A DNA stretch of 19,535 nucleotides, taken from positions 1 to 19,535 of the forward strand of contig VSNG01000040.1 in the NCBI GenBank assembly GCA_009774175.1, given 5' to 3'. The translations under genes were made by a program, and so were the position numbers. Below are positions 8,375 through 16,941 of this stretch, in pieces. Position 1 is the stretch's first letter. Each line of letters opens with the position of its first letter. The notes under the pieces are model-generated. The model made no database searches and had not been told where the DNA came from. It worked only from the letters and a program-made list of their open reading frames with translations. The DNA is from Lachnospiraceae bacterium. GTDB taxonomy: Bacteria; Bacillota; Clostridia; Lachnospirales; Lachnospiraceae.

Positions 8375-10330
8375 ATGGCGGAAAACAGGATGGAGCGCAT
8401 GCGGGAGCTGGTGTCTCTCTTAAACAGGGCTTCTGAGGCCTATTATGCAAAAGATGAAGAGATTATTTCCAATTTTGAATATGATAAGCTTTATGATGAA
8501 CTGACGGCGCTGGAGAAAGAGCTTGGCGTTACGCTGGCGGAAAGCCCCTCGGCGAAGGTGGGGTATGAGGCGGTGGAGGAGCTTCCCAAGGAACGTCATG
8601 AGACGCCGATGCTTTCCCTTGCAAAGACAAAGAGCAGGGAGGAGCTTCGTGACTGGTTAAATGGCAGGGATGCGCTTCTTTCGTGGAAGCTGGACGGGCT
8701 TACTATCGTTTTGACTTACAGGAAGGGGACGCTGCAAAAGGCCGTGACAAGGGGCAATGGAGAGGTGGGAGAGGTAATTACCAACAATGCCCGGGTATTT
8801 CGGAATATTCCCCTGACCATTCCCTTTCAGGGGGATCTGATTCTGCGGGGAGAAGCGGTGATCACCTACAGCGGTTTTGAGAAAATAAACAGAGAGATTG
8901 AGGATGGCGAAGCCAGGTATAAAAATCCGAGAAATCTTTGCAGTGGCAGCGTCAGACAGCTGGATAATCGGATTACGGCGCAGAGAGGCGTGTTCTTTTA
9001 TGCGTTTTCACTGGTAAGAGCGGATGTCGATTTTGGCAATTCCCGTGCGGCGCAGTTTGCGTTTCTGGAAGAACAGGGCTTCGATGTGGTGGAATACCGG
9101 CGGGTCAATCCGGAAAATATATTAGATAACATTAGTTATTTCGAAGAGAAGATACAGACCTGTGACGTACCCTCTGACGGGCTGGTATTGACTTATGAGG
9201 ATATGGCATATGGCGCGTCTCTTGGCAGAACGGCGAAGTTCCCTCGTGATGCCATTGCATTTAAGTGGGCGGATGAGCTGCGGGAAACCACCCTTTTGCA
9301 GATGGAGTGGAGCGCCAGCCGTACAGGGCTGATTAATCCCGTGGCTGTTTTTGAACCTGTGGAGCTGGAGGGCACTACTGTGACCAGAGCTTCCGTACAC
9401 AATATCAGTATTGTACGGGGATTAAAGCTGGGAATCGGAGACCGGATCATGGTTTATAAGGCAAACATGATCATTCCACAGATTGCGGAGAATCTGACGA
9501 AAAGCGATTCGCTGGAAATTCCCGACGTCTGTCCTGTCTGCGGACAGTCTGCCCGGATCAGCCAGATAAACGACGTACAGTCCTTGTACTGTGATAATCC
9601 GGGCTGCGCTGCCAAAAAGATTAAGGCGTTTACGCTGCTTGTGAGCCGGGACGCCCTGAACGTGGACGGCCTGTCCGAGTCTACGCTGGAAAAATTTCTT
9701 GCGAAAGGATTCTTGCATGAATTTGCGGATCTGTTTCGACTGGAACGGTTTCAGGAGCAGATCACGCAGATGGATGGCTTCGGGGAAAAGTCTTATCGTA
9801 ATCTGGCGGGAAGCCTGGAACGGGCCAGACAGACTACGCTCCCCCGGCTGCTTTATGGACTGGGTATTGAAAATGTGGGTGTAGCCAATGCAAAGCTGCT
9901 TTGCAGGCAGTTTGGATACGATCTGCATGCCATTGAGAATGCCACTGAGGAAGAGCTTGCCGAGACGGACGGCGTGGGCGGGGTGATTGCCCGCAGCATA
10001 TATGCCTATTTCCATGAGGAAAAGACAAGAGAGCAGCTGCACAGCCTTCTGGATGAGCTTGAAATTGCAAAGGAGGCAGTACGGGAAGAGCAGACGCTTT
10101 CGGGAATGAGCTTTGTTATTACCGGGAGCCTGAACCATTTTGAAAACCGAAATGCGCTGAAAGAGGAAATTGAGAAAAGGGGCGGCAAGGTGACGGGCAG
10201 CGTTACCGGAAAAACAGTCTGCCTGATCAATAACGATACGGCATCGTCTTCCTCAAAGAATCGGAAAGCCAGAGAATTGGAGATACCGGTTTTATCTGAG
10301 GAGAGGTTTATGGAAGAATATTTAAAATAG
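8375..10330 (+). CDS. ligA: NAD-type DNA ligase LigA, divergent variant
   Basis: A 651-residue protein with the complete LigA architecture: domain Ia (1-65), adenylation domain with the KLDG lysine at Lys105 (about 70-310), OB fold (to about 375), a four-cysteine zinc finger (Cys386, Cys389, Cys406, Cys411), helix-hairpin-helix repeats (about 420-550) and a C-terminal BRCT domain (575-651). LigA seals nicks in replication and repair using NAD+. Conserved motifs include RGEA with Glu160 and AFKW with Lys297. Several normally invariant positions differ: the NMN-binding His and Asp of domain Ia are Tyr24 and Asn33, TRGDG is TRGNG (Asn128), and the DGVVIK lysine is Thr273. AGGAGGAG (8359-8366) gives a strong SD inside the end of rluF. 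Domain order argues for a functional protein; the altered residues suggest a clade-specific variant or a paralogue beside a canonical LigA. Confidence 0.9.
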   Translation: MAENRMERMRELVSLLNRASEAYYAKDEEIISNFEYDKLYDELTALEKELGVTLAESPSAKVGYEAVEELPKERHETPMLSLAKTKSREELRDWLNGRDALLSWKLDGLTIVLTYRKGTLQKAVTRGNGEVGEVITNNARVFRNIPLTIPFQGDLILRGEAVITYSGFEKINREIEDGEARYKNPRNLCSGSVRQLDNRITAQRGVFFYAFSLVRADVDFGNSRAAQFAFLEEQGFDVVEYRRVNPENILDNISYFEEKIQTCDVPSDGLVLTYEDMAYGASLGRTAKFPRDAIAFKWADELRETTLLQMEWSASRTGLINPVAVFEPVELEGTTVTRASVHNISIVRGLKLGIGDRIMVYKANMIIPQIAENLTKSDSLEIPDVCPVCGQSARISQINDVQSLYCDNPGCAAKKIKAFTLLVSRDALNVDGLSESTLEKFLAKGFLHEFADLFRLERFQEQITQMDGFGEKSYRNLAGSLERARQTTLPRLLYGLGIENVGVANAKLLCRQFGYDLHAIENATEEELAETDGVGGVIARSIYAYFHEEKTREQLHSLLDELEIAKEAVREEQTLSGMSFVITGSLNHFENRNALKEEIEKRGGKVTGSVTGKTVCLINNDTASSSSKNRKARELEIPVLSEERFMEEYLK

Positions 10331-10349
10331 CGCAAGATATTTATTTGAC

Positions 10350-10378
10350 AAAAAGAGAGGCAGACCAATGGTCTGCCT
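10350..10378 (-). terminator. Intrinsic terminator of metA (convergent gap)
   Basis: A perfect 9-bp stem, AGGCAGACC (10358-10366) and GGTCTGCCT (10370-10378), closes a 3-base AAT loop. Read on the minus strand the stem is followed by CTCTTTTTG, a proper U-tract six bases beyond the metA stop. On the plus strand the following bases (TAGCGTTTAT) are poor in T, so it serves metA chiefly and would stop ligA transcripts only weakly. Confidence 0.72.
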
Positions 10379-10384
10379 TAGCGT

Positions 10385-11299
10385 TTATATTTCTCTCACA
10401 TCATAAGGCGTGGTCTGATACACATAATAATTAAGCCAGTTGGAGAATAAAAGCTGTCCGGCGGAACGCCAGTTGACAACGGGTTCTTTTGTGGGGTCGT
10501 CGTCCGGGAAATAATTCGCCGGTATTTTCGGATTCATCCCCTTTTCCATGTCTCTGGCGTATTCCAGAGCCAGCGTATCAGAGTCGTATTCCAGATGACA
10601 GGTGACGAAGAAATGCCGGCTGTCTTCGGTTTTGGCGATGGCAACGCCGGCTTCATCCGAAACCGCCATAAGCTCCAGACCCGGTACGGAAGCGATCTGT
10701 GTCGGGGCAATTGTCATGGCCCGCGACTGCGGCGCGTAAAAGATATCGTCAAATCCGCGGAAGAGCGGAGACTTTCTTTTCAGAATGCGGTGAGGATAAA
10801 CGCCGGAAAGCTTTACGTCCAAATCTTCCCTGTCCAGACCGTAAAAATGATACAGGGCGGCGTAAGCGCCCCAGCACAGGTGAAGGGTGCAGTGCACATG
10901 GGTGCGGCCCCACTCCATAATGGTGCAGATCTCATCCCAGTATGCCACTTTTTCGAAACGAACATGGTCAAGAGGCGCACCGGTGATAATCATACCGTCA
11001 AATTTGCGGTTCTTAATCTGGTCGAAGGTGGTATAAAAGGCTTCCATATGGTTGGAATCCGTATGCACAGGCGTATAGCTGGCTGTCTGCAGGAATTCCA
11101 CATTCACCTGCAAAGGCGTGTTTGAAAGCTTGCGCAGAAGCTGTGTCTCAGTCACTTCTTTGGTGGGCATCAGATTCAGGATGAGCACGTCAAGAGGACG
11201 GATGTCCTGATGCATCGCCCGAAATTCCGTCATAACAAATATATTTTCATTTTCCAAAATACCGGTTGCCGGCAGTAAATCAGCCACTTTAATGGGCAT
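10385..11299 (-). CDS. metA: Homoserine O-acyltransferase MetA
   Basis: A 304-residue enzyme that activates homoserine with an acyl-CoA, the first committed step of methionine synthesis. It aligns over its full length with the MetA (HTS) family: NLMPTKEVTETQLLR at 42-56 with Lys47, catalytic Cys142 in HLCWGA, and the His235/Glu237 pair in TCHLEYD, at the same numbers as the E. coli enzyme from memory. The acyl-donor position 111 is Asp (TGAPLDHV); Gly111 is associated with succinyl-CoA and Glu111 with acetyl-CoA, so an acidic residue favours acetyl-CoA by inference. The SD GAGGGA lies close upstream of the ATG. It is monocistronic, with a terminator just downstream. I found no SAM-I, T-box or other known leader in the AT-rich upstream stretch. 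Confidence 0.92.
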   Translation of the reverse strand: MPIKVADLLPATGILENENIFVMTEFRAMHQDIRPLDVLILNLMPTKEVTETQLLRKLSNTPLQVNVEFLQTASYTPVHTDSNHMEAFYTTFDQIKNRKFDGMIITGAPLDHVRFEKVAYWDEICTIMEWGRTHVHCTLHLCWGAYAALYHFYGLDREDLDVKLSGVYPHRILKRKSPLFRGFDDIFYAPQSRAMTIAPTQIASVPGLELMAVSDEAGVAIAKTEDSRHFFVTCHLEYDSDTLALEYARDMEKGMNPKIPANYFPDDDPTKEPVVNWRSAGQLLFSNWLNYYVYQTTPYDVREI

Positions 11300-11466
11300 G
11301 AAAATCCCTCGCTTTCTCTGTAATGTATACTGAATATTAATAAATAATGGATAAATATATTGTCTTATATATGCATATTACTAACTTATATAATGTATGA
11401 AGTATATCATAAACAGACCTGGCATGCAAGGCGGCCAAGTCCGCGAAACGCTGTATTTGCCGGAAA

Positions 11467-11495
11467 TTTTTATGATGACGGACAGACATTATAAT
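11467..11495 (+). promoter_or_regulatory. Possible promoter of the secreted-protein gene
   Basis: A perfect TATAAT (11490-11495) lies about 30 bases before the ATG at 11525. The correctly spaced -35 position (TTTTTA, 11467-11472) is weak. The rest of the 225-base gap from metA is AT-rich with no other feature I can support. Confidence 0.4.
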
Positions 11496-11524
11496 ACGGA
11501 GGGAAAAGAAAGGGGAAACTGGAC

Positions 11525-12085
11525 ATGAAAAAGATAATGATATTAACCCTGGCAGGCGTCATGAGCTTCTCCACACCCGTTCTGGCGAAGGAGACCGGCT
11601 CGCCTGTGGCGGTATATCTTGAGGAAAGCTCTGATATCGGCGACCCTTCTGCCACGGCAATGGCAGTTGAAGAGGGTAAGACAATTGGCGAATATATGAA
11701 CAATGCAGTGCTGGATATCTGGGATATGACCAAAGATGAGGTTCAGCCTCTGGCCATAGGGCAGGGAGCAGTCCTTGACGGAATGGAATCGCCGGGACTT
11801 ACTTTCAATCTGTTAAAGCCGGATCTGAAAAGAGTTTATGAGGCTAAGGCGTTTTCTCAGGGAAAAGGATCTTTGCTCAGTGTTGTAAAGGTAGAGACGC
11901 ACGCGGAATTTGGCACTGCGCGTATCCGTTTCTATGCGCCCGGCATTAAGGCCGGTCAGGCAGTCACGTTTTATCAGCGCGCCGCAGGCGATAACTGGCT
12001 GGCCTGCCCTACCATGGTTGCAGATGACAACATTACTGTTGATATAACGGAAAACGGGCATTTTGCCCTTATCGGGGTTAAATAA
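11525..12085 (+). CDS. Secreted protein of unknown function
   Basis: A 186-residue protein with a clear Sec signal peptide: a MKK start, a hydrophobic core at residues 4-14, and likely cleavage after Ala21 in TPVLA-KE. The mature part (about 165 residues) is soluble, with no further membrane segment, lipobox, sortase motif or cysteine-rich region. The C-terminal half reads as alternating beta strands and ends in a Trp-containing segment (NWLACPTM, then VDITENGHFALIGV), a pattern I associate with small beta-sandwich tails of clostridial secreted proteins, not with a named catalytic family. The SD AGGGG (11511-11515) fits. It is divergent from metA and followed by a small gene with its own likely promoter. 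I do not recognise the family. Confidence 0.75.
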   Translation: MKKIMILTLAGVMSFSTPVLAKETGSPVAVYLEESSDIGDPSATAMAVEEGKTIGEYMNNAVLDIWDMTKDEVQPLAIGQGAVLDGMESPGLTFNLLKPDLKRVYEAKAFSQGKGSLLSVVKVETHAEFGTARIRFYAPGIKAGQAVTFYQRAAGDNWLACPTMVADDNITVDITENGHFALIGVK

Positions 12086-12130
12086 ATGAAAGTGTTCCCA
12101 TTCCATACAGAAAGCGGGAAAGAAAAAGAT

Positions 12131-12159
12131 TTGCATAATTCAACATTTTGCATTATAAT
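12131..12159 (+). promoter_or_regulatory. Probable promoter of the 96-residue protein gene
   Basis: TTGCAT (12131-12136), a 17-base spacer and a perfect TATAAT (12154-12159), about 45 bases before the SD GGAGGGG (12190-12196). The -35 matches consensus in three positions. Confidence 0.5.
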
Positions 12160-12208
12160 TTAATTGTATTGCTTGGCTTAACTTTCTTTGGAGGGGAACG
12201 ATCAGATT

Positions 12209-12499
12209 ATGGAGACAGCATATCAGAAGGTAAAAGTGAACAATGAGCTGGAATGGTGTCAGGTAAAGGATATGGCTACAAAGGAGAAGATAGAAAAGGT
12301 TCTGCTTAAGCATCGGGTATCCTATTTTGTGAAATGGGAGAAACCCAAATTTTTCTCCAACGATACGTTTGGCGCCTGCGTGTTTTGCGTGAACCAGCTG
12401 CAAAAGGAGAGTGCGGACGACGCGATTGAAGAGCTTGCGGAGGATGTGAGGGATAAGATTCGCTTCATCAACCGAAGAGTGGACAAGACGTTTTATTAA
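12209..12499 (+). CDS. Small conserved-looking protein of unknown function
   Basis: A 96-residue soluble protein. I place the start at the ATG at 12209, behind GGAGGGG (12190-12196); a TTG at 12188 is in frame but overlaps that SD, so it is unlikely. The sequence begins METAYQKVKV, has a Lys/Trp-rich middle (KHRVSYFVKWEKPKFF, about 34-49), one CVFC pair (residues 57-60) and an acidic helical stretch before a basic C-terminus. No signal peptide or membrane segment is present. A promoter-like element upstream and a strong terminator 15 bases after the stop support a real single-gene transcript. I do not recognise the family; the CVFC pair could bind metal or be redox-active, but one pair alone is thin evidence. 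Confidence 0.7.
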   Translation: METAYQKVKVNNELEWCQVKDMATKEKIEKVLLKHRVSYFVKWEKPKFFSNDTFGACVFCVNQLQKESADDAIEELAEDVRDKIRFINRRVDKTFY

Positions 12500-12514
12500 A
12501 CAGAGAATGATATA

Positions 12515-12545
12515 ACCGGGTGCAGATTTCTGCACCCGGTTTTTT
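12515..12545 (+). terminator. Strong intrinsic terminator
   Basis: ACCGGGTGCAG and its complement form an 11-bp GC-rich stem (about 12515-12525 with 12530-12540) around an ATTT loop, followed by TTTTTT to 12545. It ends the small plus-strand gene. The minus-strand flank is not T-rich, so it would be less effective for the converging activase gene. Confidence 0.88.
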
Positions 12546-12576
12546 ACTGATACGAAGACCTGGAATAGGATGTATT

Positions 12577-15500
12577 TCAAGCCTGTTTGTTCAGATTTTT
12601 CTGCGCTGTGGAGAGCATCAGCTTGATGCGGTTGAGCTGATTGACTTCGCTTGCGCCGGGATCGTAGTCGATGGCTACAATATTGGAGCTGGGGAAGCGT
12701 TTGCGCAGCTCCTTGATTACGCCTTTTCCAACAACATGATTTGGCAGGCAGCCAAAGGGCTGGGTGCAGACAATGTTATTTACCCCGCTGTGGATCAGTT
12801 CCACCATTTCGCCGGTGAGAAACCACCCTTCTCCGGTCTGGTTGCCGATGTCGACGATGGGTTTGGCGTAGTCCACCAGCGTGCGGATGCGCACTGGAGG
12901 GGTGAAATGCCTGCTCTTTGCAAATTCCTTTGCAGTCTGCGCACGCAGCTTCTCAAGGGCTTTGATGCCCAGATTGGAGAGCAGGGCCGCCTTTTTCGAG
13001 GTGCCCAGATAATCCGCCTTGTAAATCTGGTTGTAGAAGCAGTAAAGCATAAAGTCTAAAAGATCCGGCACTACGGCTTCCGCGCCCTCGGCTTCCAGAA
13101 GTTCTACCAGATGATTGTTGGCGGCCGGCGCAAATTTAACAAGGATTTCGCCCACGATGCCGACGCGGGGTTTCTTCATATCCTCGTGGATGGGAACTGC
13201 GTCAAAATCTCGCACGATCTGACGGCACATCCGCTGGAAGGTCAGATAATTCATGCTTTTTTGAGAAACAAACTTCCGGCATTTTTCGACCCATCTGGCA
13301 TGCAGCGCGTCTACGGAACCGGGCTCTTTTTCGTAAGGGCGCATGCGGTAGACACAGCGCATGAAAATATCGCCGAAAAGAGCGCTGTAGGCGGCCCGCA
13401 TGAGAAGGTCGAGGTTCATGTGGAACCCGGGGTTACTCTCGATACCGGCCAGATTCAGGGAAATGACGGGAATCTGCGACATGCCGGCTTTTTCCAGTGC
13501 CCGGCGGATAAAGCCCACATAGTTTGTAGCCCGGCATCCGCCGCCTGTCTGACTCATGATAATGGCAACCTTGTTCAGGTCATATTTCCCCGAATGCAGG
13601 GCGTCCATAATCTGCCCTACTACCATCAACGAAGGGTAACATGCGTCATTATTTACGTACTTCAGACCCATATCAACGGCGTGTCGATTATCGTTGTCAA
13701 GCACTTCAAAGTGGTAACCGCAGGCATTAAAAGCGGCCTCCATGATCTCAAAGTGGATGGGAGACATCTGAGGGCAGAGAATGGTGTAATCCTTCCGCAT
13801 CTCCTCGGTGAAGGGCACTTTTGTGATGGCGCTGGAATGGATATTGCGCTTCGCGGCCTGCTGTTCTCTGACCTGAATGGCGGAGAGCAGGGAACGGATA
13901 CGGATCCTTGCCGCGCCCAGATTGTTTACCTCGTCAATTTTCAGACAGGTATAAATTTTGTCGGAATTTGTGAGGATGTCGTTTACCTGATCCGTAGTGA
14001 CGGCGTCCAGTCCGCAGCCAAAGGAATTAAGCTGAATCAGATCCAGATCCTCTCTTGTTTTTACAAAGCTTGCCGCGGCGTAGAGACGGGAGTGGTACAT
14101 CCACTGGTCGGAGACGATCAGCGGTCTTTCCGGCGTGGCAAGATGGGAAACGGAATCCTCGGTAAGCACCGCGATATCATAGGAGGTGATCAGCTCGGGG
14201 ATACCGTGGTTAATCTCCGGGTCAATGTGGTAGGGACGGCCTGCCAGAACGATGCCGCGCTTGTGGTTTTCCTCCAGATAACGAATTACCTCTTCGCCCT
14301 TGTAGCGCATATCCTGTCTGGCACAGGCCTGTTCCTGCCAAGCGGCTTCTGCTGCATCCATAACGGCTGTTACGGGTAATTCCTGAAATTCCCTTGTCAG
14401 CGCTTCCGTGACAGTCTGGAGGCTCTGGAAAGACATAAAGGGATTGCGGAACACCACCTCGCCCCGTCCGATTTCCTCCACGTTATTTTTAATGTTTTCC
14501 GAATAGGAGGTAACGATGGGACAGTTATAGTGGTTGTTGGCGTCGTGAAACTCATCCCGTTCGTAAAAGAGCGAGGGATAGAAGATAAAGTCCACCTTTT
14601 GCTTGATAAGCCATGAAACGTGTCCGTGGGCCAGCTTTGCGGGATAGCACTCCGACTCGCTGGGAATGGATTCGATACCAAGCTCGTAGATTTTACGGTT
14701 GGAAAGGGGCGAGAGCACCACACGAAAGCCCAGCTTCGTAAAGAAGGTGAACCAAAAAGGATAGTTTTCGTACATGTTCAGAACCCGCGGTATTCCTACC
14801 GTGCCCCGTTTGGCCTCATCGGCCGGCAGAGGCTCGTAGGAGAAGTAACGTTTCAGCTTATAGTCGAAGAGGTTGGGCGCGCCGTTCTCTTTTTTGGCCC
14901 GGCCAAGCCCCCTCTCGCAGCGGTTGCCGGAAATGTATTGACGGCCGCCGGTAAATTTGTTGATGGTCAGCCGGCAGTTGTTGGTGCAGCCCTTACATTT
15001 GGCCATGCTGGTCTCAAATTGCAGATTTGTGATCTGCTCCAGATTCAGCATGGTGGTCTGATATCCATCCCTAAAATGAGCTCTGGCAATCAGCGCTGCG
15101 CCGAAAGCGCCCATAATGCCCGCGATATCGGGACGGATTGCCTCACAGCCGGCGATCTTTTCAAAGCTTCGAAGAACCGCGTCGTTGTAGAAAGTGCCTC
15201 CCTGTACCACAATGTTCTTTCCGAGGGCGGAGGCGTCGGAGACTTTAATTACTTTAAAGAGCGCGTTCTTGATAACGGAGTAGGCCAGTCCCGCGGAAAT
15301 ATCGGAGACGGAAGCGCCTTCCTTCTGCGCCTGCTTTACTTTGGAGTTCATAAATACCGTACAGCGGGTTCCCAGATCAATGGGATGTTCGGCAAAAAGG
15401 GCGGTTCTTGCAAAATCCTCCACACCGTAATTCAGGGATTTGGCAAAGGTTTCGATGAAGGAACCGCAGCCGGAGGAGCAGGCCTCGTTAAGCTGTACGC

Positions 15501-16815
15501 TGTCTACGGTCTGATTTTTAATTTTGATGCATTTCATGTCCTGTCCGCCGATGTCCAGAATGCAGTCCACCTGGGGATCAAAGAAGGCGGCCGCATTATA
15601 GTGCGCTACGGTTTCCACTTCGCCGTCGTCCAGCAAAAAGGCAGCCTTCATCAGGGCTTCGCCGTAACCGGTGGAGCAGGAGCGGGCAATTTTTACGCCC
15701 TCGGGAAGCAGGTTGTAAATTTCCTTTAAGGAACGGATGGCGGTCTTAAGCGGACTGCCGTCGTTGCTGCTGTAAAAGGAATACAGAAGAGAGCCGTCCT
15801 CCCCCACAAGCGCTACCTTCGTAGTAGTGGACCCGGCGTCGATGCCAAGGAAGCAGTTTCCCTGATAGGAAGCCAGATCGCCTGTAGCAACATGATGTCT
15901 GTTGTGGCGGGAGAGAAAGGCGTCGTAGTCCGGCTGGGAAGCAAAGAGAGGCTCCATGCGCTCCACCTCAAACTCCATTTTAATATCGGAGGAGAGCTTG
16001 TCTGTCAGCTCCTTCATGGTATAATGGGACTCCTCTTTCGCGTTCAGAGCGGAGCCGATGGCGGCGAAAAGATGGGAGTTTTCGGTGTCTATGATATGGG
16101 CGTCGTCCAGCTTCAAGGTGCGGATAAAGGACTGCTTCAATTCTGATAAAAAGTGCAGCGGGCCGCCCAGAAAGGCCACATGCCCCCGAATCGGCTTGCC
16201 GCAGGCAAGACCGCTGATGGTCTGGTTTACCACCGCCTGAAAGATGGAGGCGGAAAGATCTTCCTTTGTGGCGCCCTCATTGATGAGAGGCTGGATATCG
16301 GACTTGGCAAACACGCCGCAGCGGGCCGCTATGGTGTAAAGGGAATGATAATTTTTAGCGTATTCATTGAGCCCGGCGGCGTCTGTCTGTAACAGGGACG
16401 CCATCTGGTCGATAAAGGAGCCCGTGCCTCCCGCGCAGATGCCGTTCATCCGCTGTTCCACGTTGCCGCTCTCGAAATAAATAATCTTGGCGTCTTCACC
16501 GCCCAGTTCTATGGCTACGTCCGTGACGGGCGCAAGAGTCTGCAGTGAGGTGGATACGGCGATTACCTCCTGGACAAAGGGAATTTCCAGATGATTGGCC
16601 AGAGTAAGGCCGCCGGAACCTGTAATCATGGGATGTACCGTGAGGTCGCCGAGCTTGTCATAAGCCTGTGAGAGAAGTCGCTGCAGGGTTTCTCTGATAT
16701 TGGCAAAATGTCTTTGGTAATCGGAAAAGAGTATTTGATGCCGGTCGTCCAAAATGGCGATTTTGACGGTGGTGGAACCGATGTCAATGCCAAGGGTATA
16801 TTGCATGTCACTCAT
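12577..16815 (-). CDS. Giant fused 2-hydroxyacyl-CoA dehydratase activase-like protein
   Basis: A 1412-residue cytosolic protein with four recognisable parts. Two ASKHA-fold BcrA/BadF/HgdC-type ATPase domains lie at about 5-258 (GIDIGSTTVK, Cys127 in CAGGTGSF, Cys166 in ARCGVFAKSD) and 322-577 (GIDAGSTTTK, DIGGQDMK, Cys446/Cys450 in ACSSGCGSF, Cys485). A cysteine knot, CKGCTNNC (607-614) plus Cys633, follows. Then comes a DUF2229-like region (about 675-940), and a C-terminal HgdB-like region (about 1010-1400) with NDACYPS, QTGGGCRATNY and PFGCLPNH. HgdC-type activases use ATP to push an electron onto 2-hydroxyacyl-CoA dehydratases; here activator-like and acceptor-like parts share one chain. 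AAGGAG ten bases upstream supports the ATG at 16815. No dehydratase subunit genes adjoin it. Large fusions of this type are known in anaerobes, but their substrate is not established to my knowledge. Confidence 0.88.
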   Translation of the reverse strand: MSDMQYTLGIDIGSTTVKIAILDDRHQILFSDYQRHFANIRETLQRLLSQAYDKLGDLTVHPMITGSGGLTLANHLEIPFVQEVIAVSTSLQTLAPVTDVAIELGGEDAKIIYFESGNVEQRMNGICAGGTGSFIDQMASLLQTDAAGLNEYAKNYHSLYTIAARCGVFAKSDIQPLINEGATKEDLSASIFQAVVNQTISGLACGKPIRGHVAFLGGPLHFLSELKQSFIRTLKLDDAHIIDTENSHLFAAIGSALNAKEESHYTMKELTDKLSSDIKMEFEVERMEPLFASQPDYDAFLSRHNRHHVATGDLASYQGNCFLGIDAGSTTTKVALVGEDGSLLYSFYSSNDGSPLKTAIRSLKEIYNLLPEGVKIARSCSTGYGEALMKAAFLLDDGEVETVAHYNAAAFFDPQVDCILDIGGQDMKCIKIKNQTVDSVQLNEACSSGCGSFIETFAKSLNYGVEDFARTALFAEHPIDLGTRCTVFMNSKVKQAQKEGASVSDISAGLAYSVIKNALFKVIKVSDASALGKNIVVQGGTFYNDAVLRSFEKIAGCEAIRPDIAGIMGAFGAALIARAHFRDGYQTTMLNLEQITNLQFETSMAKCKGCTNNCRLTINKFTGGRQYISGNRCERGLGRAKKENGAPNLFDYKLKRYFSYEPLPADEAKRGTVGIPRVLNMYENYPFWFTFFTKLGFRVVLSPLSNRKIYELGIESIPSESECYPAKLAHGHVSWLIKQKVDFIFYPSLFYERDEFHDANNHYNCPIVTSYSENIKNNVEEIGRGEVVFRNPFMSFQSLQTVTEALTREFQELPVTAVMDAAEAAWQEQACARQDMRYKGEEVIRYLEENHKRGIVLAGRPYHIDPEINHGIPELITSYDIAVLTEDSVSHLATPERPLIVSDQWMYHSRLYAAASFVKTREDLDLIQLNSFGCGLDAVTTDQVNDILTNSDKIYTCLKIDEVNNLGAARIRIRSLLSAIQVREQQAAKRNIHSSAITKVPFTEEMRKDYTILCPQMSPIHFEIMEAAFNACGYHFEVLDNDNRHAVDMGLKYVNNDACYPSLMVVGQIMDALHSGKYDLNKVAIIMSQTGGGCRATNYVGFIRRALEKAGMSQIPVISLNLAGIESNPGFHMNLDLLMRAAYSALFGDIFMRCVYRMRPYEKEPGSVDALHARWVEKCRKFVSQKSMNYLTFQRMCRQIVRDFDAVPIHEDMKKPRVGIVGEILVKFAPAANNHLVELLEAEGAEAVVPDLLDFMLYCFYNQIYKADYLGTSKKAALLSNLGIKALEKLRAQTAKEFAKSRHFTPPVRIRTLVDYAKPIVDIGNQTGEGWFLTGEMVELIHSGVNNIVCTQPFGCLPNHVVGKGVIKELRKRFPSSNIVAIDYDPGASEVNQLNRIKLMLSTAQKNLNKQA

Positions 16816-16902
16816 TTCTCGTTCACTCCTTCATAGTCGAAAAGGTTTTTGGAATCAATTACCTTTTTTCTTATTATAATGTGTTTTTCCACATACCCTG
16901 TC

Positions 16903-16931
16903 ATTATACGACACAGTTTTCCAAAATGCAA
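16903..16931 (-). promoter_or_regulatory. Probable promoter of the activase gene
   Basis: On the minus strand TTGCAT (16931-16926) is followed after 17 bases by a perfect TATAAT (16908-16903), giving a leader of about 80 bases. A second TATAAT at 16878-16873 is closer to the gene but has no good -35. Confidence 0.5.
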
Positions 16932-16941
16932 TTCTCCAATT

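Noticed and set aside
11300..11460. SAM or T-box riboswitch upstream of metA
   Set aside because: I looked for SAM-I-type paired elements and T-box sequences; the region is AT-rich without conserved cores or a leader terminator.
13111..15729. Long plus-strand open frames of 422 and 369 codons opposite the activase gene
   Set aside because: They lie wholly antisense to a gene with many recognised motifs, have no SD or family features, and arise from GC-biased codon use.
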